Source of the DNA: Hyphomicrobiaceae bacterium UBA7697
Lineage (GTDB): Bacteria > Pseudomonadota > Alphaproteobacteria > Rhizobiales > Methyloligellaceae
Direction of reading: 5' to 3'
DNA: 64,000 bases
NCBI GenBank assembly: GCA_002482645.1
Contig: DLGJ01000005.1
Coordinates: forward strand, 146,730 to 210,729
The notes beneath the pieces were generated by a model. That model searched no databases and was not told where the DNA came from. It worked only from the letters and a program-made list of their open reading frames with translations. The stretch's first letter is position 1, and every line of letters starts with the position of its first letter. Shown piece after piece: positions 60,848-64,000 of the stretch. A program made the position numbers and the translations under genes.

Positions 60848-62236
60848 CTAGTAGCGGTAATGCTCGGGTTTGAACGGGCCGTCCACGTTCACGCCGATAT
60901 AGGCGGCCTGCTCGTCGTTGAGCTTGGTGAGCTTCGCGTTGAGCTTGGCGAGGTGGAGCTGCGCGACCTTCTCGTCGAGATGCTTCGGCAGCACATAGAC
61001 CTTGTTCTCGTACTTGCCGGAATATTGCCACAGCTCGATCTGGGCCAGCACCTGGTTGGTGAACGAGGCGCTCATGACGAAGCTCGGATGCCCCGTGGCG
61101 CAGCCGAGATTGACGAGCCGGCCTTCGGCGAGGAGCAGAATGCGCTTGCCGTCGGGGAACTCGACCTCGTCTACCTGCGGCTTCACATTGTGCCACACAT
61201 AGTTGCGCAGCGCGCCGACCTGAATTTCGGAATCGAAGTGACCGATATTGCAGACGATGGCGCGGTCGTGCATCTCCCGCATGTGGTCGATGGTGATGAC
61301 GTCCTTGTTGCCGGTCGTGGTGACGAAGATGTCGCCCTTCGGTGCGGCCTCTTCCATCGTGGTGACCTCGTAGCCCTCCATCGCCGCCTGCAGCGCGCAG
61401 ATCGGATCGATCTCGGTGACGGCCACGCGCGCGCCCTGGCTCTTCAAGCTCTCGGCGCAGCCCTTGCCCACGTCGCCATAGCCGCACACGACCGCGTATT
61501 TGCCGGCCAGCATCACGTCGGTGGCGCGCTTGATGCCGTCGGGCAGGCTCTCGCGGCAGCCATAGAGATTGTCGAACTTGGATTTGGTGACGCTATCGTT
61601 CACGTTGATCGCGGGGAAGGGGAGGCTGCCCTTCTTCTGCATCTCGTAGAGACGATGCACGCCCGTGGTGGTCTCTTCCGACACGCCTTTGAGATTGTCG
61701 CGGACTTTCGAGTAGAAGCCCGGGTCGCGCGCGAGCCGCTTCTTGATGGTCTCGAACAGCGCCGCTTCCTCGTCGTTGCCCGGCTTGTCGAGAACGAACG
61801 GGTCCGTCTCCGCCTGCGCGCCGAGGATCACGATCAGCGTGGCATCGCCGCCGTCGTCGAGGATGAGATTGGCGGTCTCGCCTTCGGGCCATTCGAGGAT
61901 GCGGTCCACATAGTCCCAATATTCCTCGAGCGTCTCGCCCTTGATCGCAAAGACCGGCGTGCCCGTGGCGGCGATGGCGGCCGCGGCGTGGTCCTGCGTC
62001 GAGAAGATGTTGCACGATGCCCAGCGCACCTCGGCGCCGAGCGCCTGCAGCGATTCGATCAGAACCGCTGTCTGGATGGTCATATGCAGGCAGCCCGCGA
62101 TGCGCGCACCCTTCAGCGGCTGCGCGGCGCCATATTCCTCGCGCACGGCCATCAGTCCCGGCATCTCGGTCTCGGCGATGGCGATTTCCTTACGGCCCCA
62201 ATCGGCGAGCCCGATATCCTTGACGTGGTAGTTCAT
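60848..62236 (-). CDS. ahcY: adenosylhomocysteinase
   Basis: Breaks down S-adenosylhomocysteine to adenosine and homocysteine, removing the product inhibitor of methyltransferases. The 462-residue protein has the family landmarks: GCLHMTIQTAVLIESL near the N-terminus, the NAD-binding CGYGDVGKGCAESLK, the substrate segment NVNDSVTKSKFDN, and the C-terminal KPEHYRY. An insertion near residues 145-185 is typical of bacterial enzymes. A candidate SahR-type operator overlaps the promoter. Confidence 0.98.
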   Translation of the reverse strand: MNYHVKDIGLADWGRKEIAIAETEMPGLMAVREEYGAAQPLKGARIAGCLHMTIQTAVLIESLQALGAEVRWASCNIFSTQDHAAAAIAATGTPVFAIKGETLEEYWDYVDRILEWPEGETANLILDDGGDATLIVILGAQAETDPFVLDKPGNDEEAALFETIKKRLARDPGFYSKVRDNLKGVSEETTTGVHRLYEMQKKGSLPFPAINVNDSVTKSKFDNLYGCRESLPDGIKRATDVMLAGKYAVVCGYGDVGKGCAESLKSQGARVAVTEIDPICALQAAMEGYEVTTMEEAAPKGDIFVTTTGNKDVITIDHMREMHDRAIVCNIGHFDSEIQVGALRNYVWHNVKPQVDEVEFPDGKRILLLAEGRLVNLGCATGHPSFVMSASFTNQVLAQIELWQYSGKYENKVYVLPKHLDEKVAQLHLAKLNAKLTKLNDEQAAYIGVNVDGPFKPEHYRY

Positions 62237-62262
62237 GCCGTTCTGCCCCTGGCTGCATAAAG

Positions 62263-62282
62263 ATATAAAGAAGTCGTTATAT
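62263..62282 (-). promoter_or_regulatory. candidate SahR-type operator over the ahcY promoter
   Basis: An imperfect AT-rich inverted repeat, ATATAAAGAAGTCGTTATAT, lies 27-46 bases before the ahcY start and stands out in a GC-rich region. It overlaps the -10 element. SahR, an ArsR-family SAH-responsive repressor, is known to control ahcY in several Proteobacteria, and the shape agrees with such a site. No sahR gene is in this window, so the link is inference. Confidence 0.5.
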
Positions 62283-62306
62283 GTTATAGCCGGTCCGGGG
62301 AGTCAA
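62277..62306 (-). promoter_or_regulatory. ahcY promoter
   Basis: TTGACT (62306-62301) and ATATAA (62282-62277) are 18 bases apart on the minus strand. The -10 element is part of the inverted repeat described separately. The ribosome-binding site AGGGG is nine bases before the ATG. Confidence 0.6.
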
Positions 62307-62377
62307 GACGGGGCCGAGCGGTCCCAGGCGGCGAAATTGCCGCGCCGGGACTTGCGGCCGGTATGCGGGGGAGCCCC

Positions 62378-62695
62378 TTAGTCGTCTTCGCCGAAGCCGT
62401 CTTCGACGAGCGCCACAAGCGCCTGGATCGCAGCCTTCGCGTCGCCGCCGGTCACGGCGATATGGATCGAATGGCCTTGGCCCGCTGCCAGCATCATCAA
62501 GCCCATGATCGAGGTGCCGCCGACGGTTTGACCTTCCCGGCTCACCTGGACGTCGGCGGAATACGCGCCGGCGGTGCGGACGAACTGCGCCGAGGCGCGG
62601 GCGTGAAGGCCCTTCTTGTTCGGAATCGTCACATCGGCGGCATAGGCGCCGTTGGCGGGATCGGTCAGCGTGATGCGGGCTCTGAGGCCGGACAT
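62378..62695 (-). CDS. HPr family phosphocarrier protein
   Basis: A 105-residue HPr, the phosphate relay between enzyme I and EIIA proteins. The active His is in KKGLHARASAQFV (His31) and a regulatory Ser, target of HprK, is in TSIMGLMML (Ser62). An N-terminal extension of about 16 residues is typical in this group. It begins directly after the EIIA-Man stop codon. No sugar permease genes are nearby, so it serves a regulatory PTS. Confidence 0.95.
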   Translation of the reverse strand: MSGLRARITLTDPANGAYAADVTIPNKKGLHARASAQFVRTAGAYSADVQVSREGQTVGGTSIMGLMMLAAGQGHSIHIAVTGGDAKAAIQALVALVEDGFGEDD

Positions 62696-63097
62696 TTAGT
62701 GTGCCGCCAGGATTTGGCTCGCGACGCTGATATATTTGCGCCCGGCTTCCTGTGCCTGGGCGATGGCCTCGTCGAGACCGCATTCGCCGCGCACGCTGGC
62801 CAGCTTCACAAGCATCGGCAGGTTCACGCCGGCCACGACCTCGACATCGGGCTTCTCCATGGCGGAGATCGCCAGGTTCGACGGCGAGCCGCCGAACATA
62901 TCGGTGAGAACGACCACGCCGTCGCCGGAGTCGACCTTTGCGAGCGCGGCCAGCATATCGGCGCGCCGCGCGTCGAGATCGTCGTCCGGTCCGATACAAA
63001 TCGTTTCGACTTGCTCTTGAGGTCCGACCACGTGTTCCAGCGCCGCCCGAAATTCGCACGCCAGATTTCCGTGGGTCACGATGACAACGCCGATCAT
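62696..63097 (-). CDS. PTS sugar transporter subunit IIA (mannose family)
   Basis: A 133-residue EIIA-Man-type protein (MIGVVIVTHGNLACEF; phosphorylated His9) with the family segment VVVLTDMFGGSPSNLA. In Hyphomicrobiales this protein occurs without EIIB/EIIC partners and takes part in regulation, commonly of the adjacent HprK/ChvG-ChvI area. It is contiguous with HPr and lies between hprK and HPr. Confidence 0.94.
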   Translation of the reverse strand: MIGVVIVTHGNLACEFRAALEHVVGPQEQVETICIGPDDDLDARRADMLAALAKVDSGDGVVVLTDMFGGSPSNLAISAMEKPDVEVVAGVNLPMLVKLASVRGECGLDEAIAQAQEAGRKYISVASQILAAH

Positions 63098-63189
63098 GCT
63101 ACCTCTGGGATGATTGCTGCCCAGCCGAAGGGCGCTATCTTGGTCGGGCTAATGCGGACTGCGCAAGCCCGAACCCGCCTTCGTAAACC

Positions 63190-63657
63190 CTATTGTTCGG
63201 TCGCACGCAAGTGCGCCGTGGCGTTGACAATCGCCATTCGAAGCTTCAATGGCGCCGATGCTTCGAAGGGCGCGACTTTCAGCACGGGTAATTCAACCCC
63301 GGCGAGCACCGTGCGTTCCCAGGGATCCCGCGGCATGCGCGGCACATCGTCCGCGTTCACGAGATCGCACACGAGTACGAGCCGCGCGGAGGCGAGACGA
63401 GGGGCCGGTTGAATGCCAAGTCCCCTGACCTCGATCAGTCCCGCCAGCGTCTCCGGCGCCGACGCGACGATGCCATCGGCCATCGCCGCGAGAGACACTT
63501 GGTCGTCGGCGACCAGCCGGTGCGCGGCGCCGTTCTCGTCGGGAAGCGCGAGGAAGCGCAAGGCGAGGTCCGACTTCCCCGAACCCGAACGTCCGCGAAG
63601 CAATGCGGCATTGGAGCCGAGCGCGATACACGTGCCGTGGACGAATTCCGGTTTCAT
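63190..63657 (-). CDS. hprK: HPr kinase/phosphorylase, short form
   Basis: A 155-residue HprK with the P-loop GRSGSGKSDLALRFL, the segment VADDQVSLAAM, and GLIEVRGLGIQ. Only the C-terminal catalytic domain is present, as in other alphaproteobacteria; Gram-positive HprK is about 310 residues. It phosphorylates HPr on Ser (Ser62 here). The ATG at 63657 has GAGGAG 13 bases upstream. A GTG at 63678 overlapping the chvG stop is an alternative. Confidence 0.93.
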   Translation of the reverse strand: MKPEFVHGTCIALGSNAALLRGRSGSGKSDLALRFLALPDENGAAHRLVADDQVSLAAMADGIVASAPETLAGLIEVRGLGIQPAPRLASARLVLVCDLVNADDVPRMPRDPWERTVLAGVELPVLKVAPFEASAPLKLRMAIVNATAHLRATEQ

Positions 63658-63674
63658 GGCAAATTTTCGGCTCC

Positions 63675-64000
63675 TCACGCGGCGGCAAGCCGGATGACGA
63701 AGCGCGCCCCGCCGCTCCGCGGAGGCTTTCCATCGGGGCCGGCGGGCGTGCCGTCTCGCGGCGGCCGGTTCTCCGCGTAAAGGCGGCCGCCATGGGCCGC
63801 CACAATCTGACGGGAAATGTTGAGACCGAGGCCCGAGTTCTGGCCGAAATTCTCGTGCGGCCGGTCGGTGTAGAAGCGCTCGAAAATGCGTTCGAGATTC
63901 TCCGGCGGAATGCCGGGTCCTTCGTCCTCGACACGCACCTCGATTTGGGGCCCGCGGCGTTGCGCCTTGATGGTCACGCGTCCGCGCGGCGGCGAGAAGG
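63675..64000 (-). CDS. chvG: sensor histidine kinase ChvG, C-terminus (partial)
   Basis: The frame enters from the right edge and ends at 63675. It shows the end of an HATPase domain: VEDEGPGIPPENLERIFERFYTDRP (G1 box) and FGQNSGLGLNISRQIVAAHGG (G2 box). The location directly before hprK is the usual one of the ChvG-ChvI acid-sensing two-component kinase; chvI would lie beyond the edge. Confidence 0.85.
   Translation of the reverse strand, partial: FSPPRGRVTIKAQRRGPQIEVRVEDEGPGIPPENLERIFERFYTDRPHENFGQNSGLGLNISRQIVAAHGGRLYAENRPPRDGTPAGPDGKPPRSGGARFVIRLAAA

Noticed and set aside
62322..62350. GC hairpin after HPr, considered a terminator
   Set aside because: No T-run follows on the minus strand, so termination there is not supported.
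1..64000. CRISPR arrays, insertion sequences, prophage and toxin-antitoxin pairs
   Set aside because: No regularly spaced repeats, transposase-like or phage-like proteins, or typical small gene pairs were seen on either strand.

Overview
The window is GC-rich, densely coded chromosomal DNA from an alphaproteobacterium, most likely of the order Hyphomicrobiales (Rhizobiales). Several gene strings typical of that order support this: infC-rpmI-rplT-pheS-pheT; lptC-lptA-lptB-rpoN-ptsN; aroA-cmk-rpsA-sppA-ihfB-lapA-trpF-trpB-trpA-accD-folC; and, on the minus strand, chvG-hprK-EIIA-HPr-ahcY followed by divL-tsaE-(murU-like)-addB-addA-trxA. A SoxYZ-like carrier and a zinc metallohydrolase of the quinoprotein relay type hint at a methylotroph or another user of PQQ dehydrogenases (Hyphomicrobium/Methyloceanibacter-like). 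The genus is inference.

Layout. 0-2 kb: a GMC-family flavin oxidoreductase and a 52-codon gene. 2-7.3 kb (minus): the translation block pheT-pheS-rplT-rpmI-infC. It has a non-AUG infC start, a promoter and attenuator-like hairpins before rpmI, and a tiny ORF overlapping the pheS start. 7.4-11 kb: surface polysaccharide genes (broken O-antigen ligase, sulfotransferase, glycosyltransferase). 11-17.4 kb: housekeeping enzymes (ABHD10-like hydrolase, SDR, queG, GST, uppP, NDUFA9-like SDR), tRNA-Leu and an RNase D-like exonuclease. 17.5-23.5 kb: LPS transport (lptC, lptA, lptB with a long Pro/Gln-rich N-terminus), rpoN, ptsN, DUF1150 and hsp20; hpf, usually between rpoN and ptsN, is not here. 23.7-27 kb: quinoprotein relay pair, a TetR regulator and a small exported protein. 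27.1-39.3 kb: tRNA-Ala, aroA-cmk, rpsA, sppA, ihfB, lapA, trpFBA, accD, folC.

39.3-50.8 kb (minus): trxA, addA, addB (double-strand break repair), a MurU-like nucleotidyltransferase, a TsaE-AmgK fusion and DivL, a histidine-kinase homologue with Tyr in place of the phospho-acceptor His. 50.8-60.8 kb: an accessory block (AraC regulator, large arylsulfatase, BASS transporter, ion channel with an atypical filter, DUF1254 protein, zinc-ribbon membrane protein, outer-membrane beta-barrel, and a palindromic intergenic repeat) that separates divL from ahcY. 60.8-64 kb: ahcY with a candidate SahR-type operator, then HPr, EIIA-Man, HprK and the C-terminus of ChvG.

Functional links. rpoN, ptsN, HPr, EIIA-Man and hprK are parts of a regulatory PTS without sugar permeases. 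lptCAB, the glycosyltransferase/sulfotransferase genes, uppP and AmgK/MurU serve the envelope. The relay proteins, their divergent palindromic promoter and the nearby TetR gene look like one regulated unit. No CRISPR array, prophage, insertion sequence or rRNA operon is visible.
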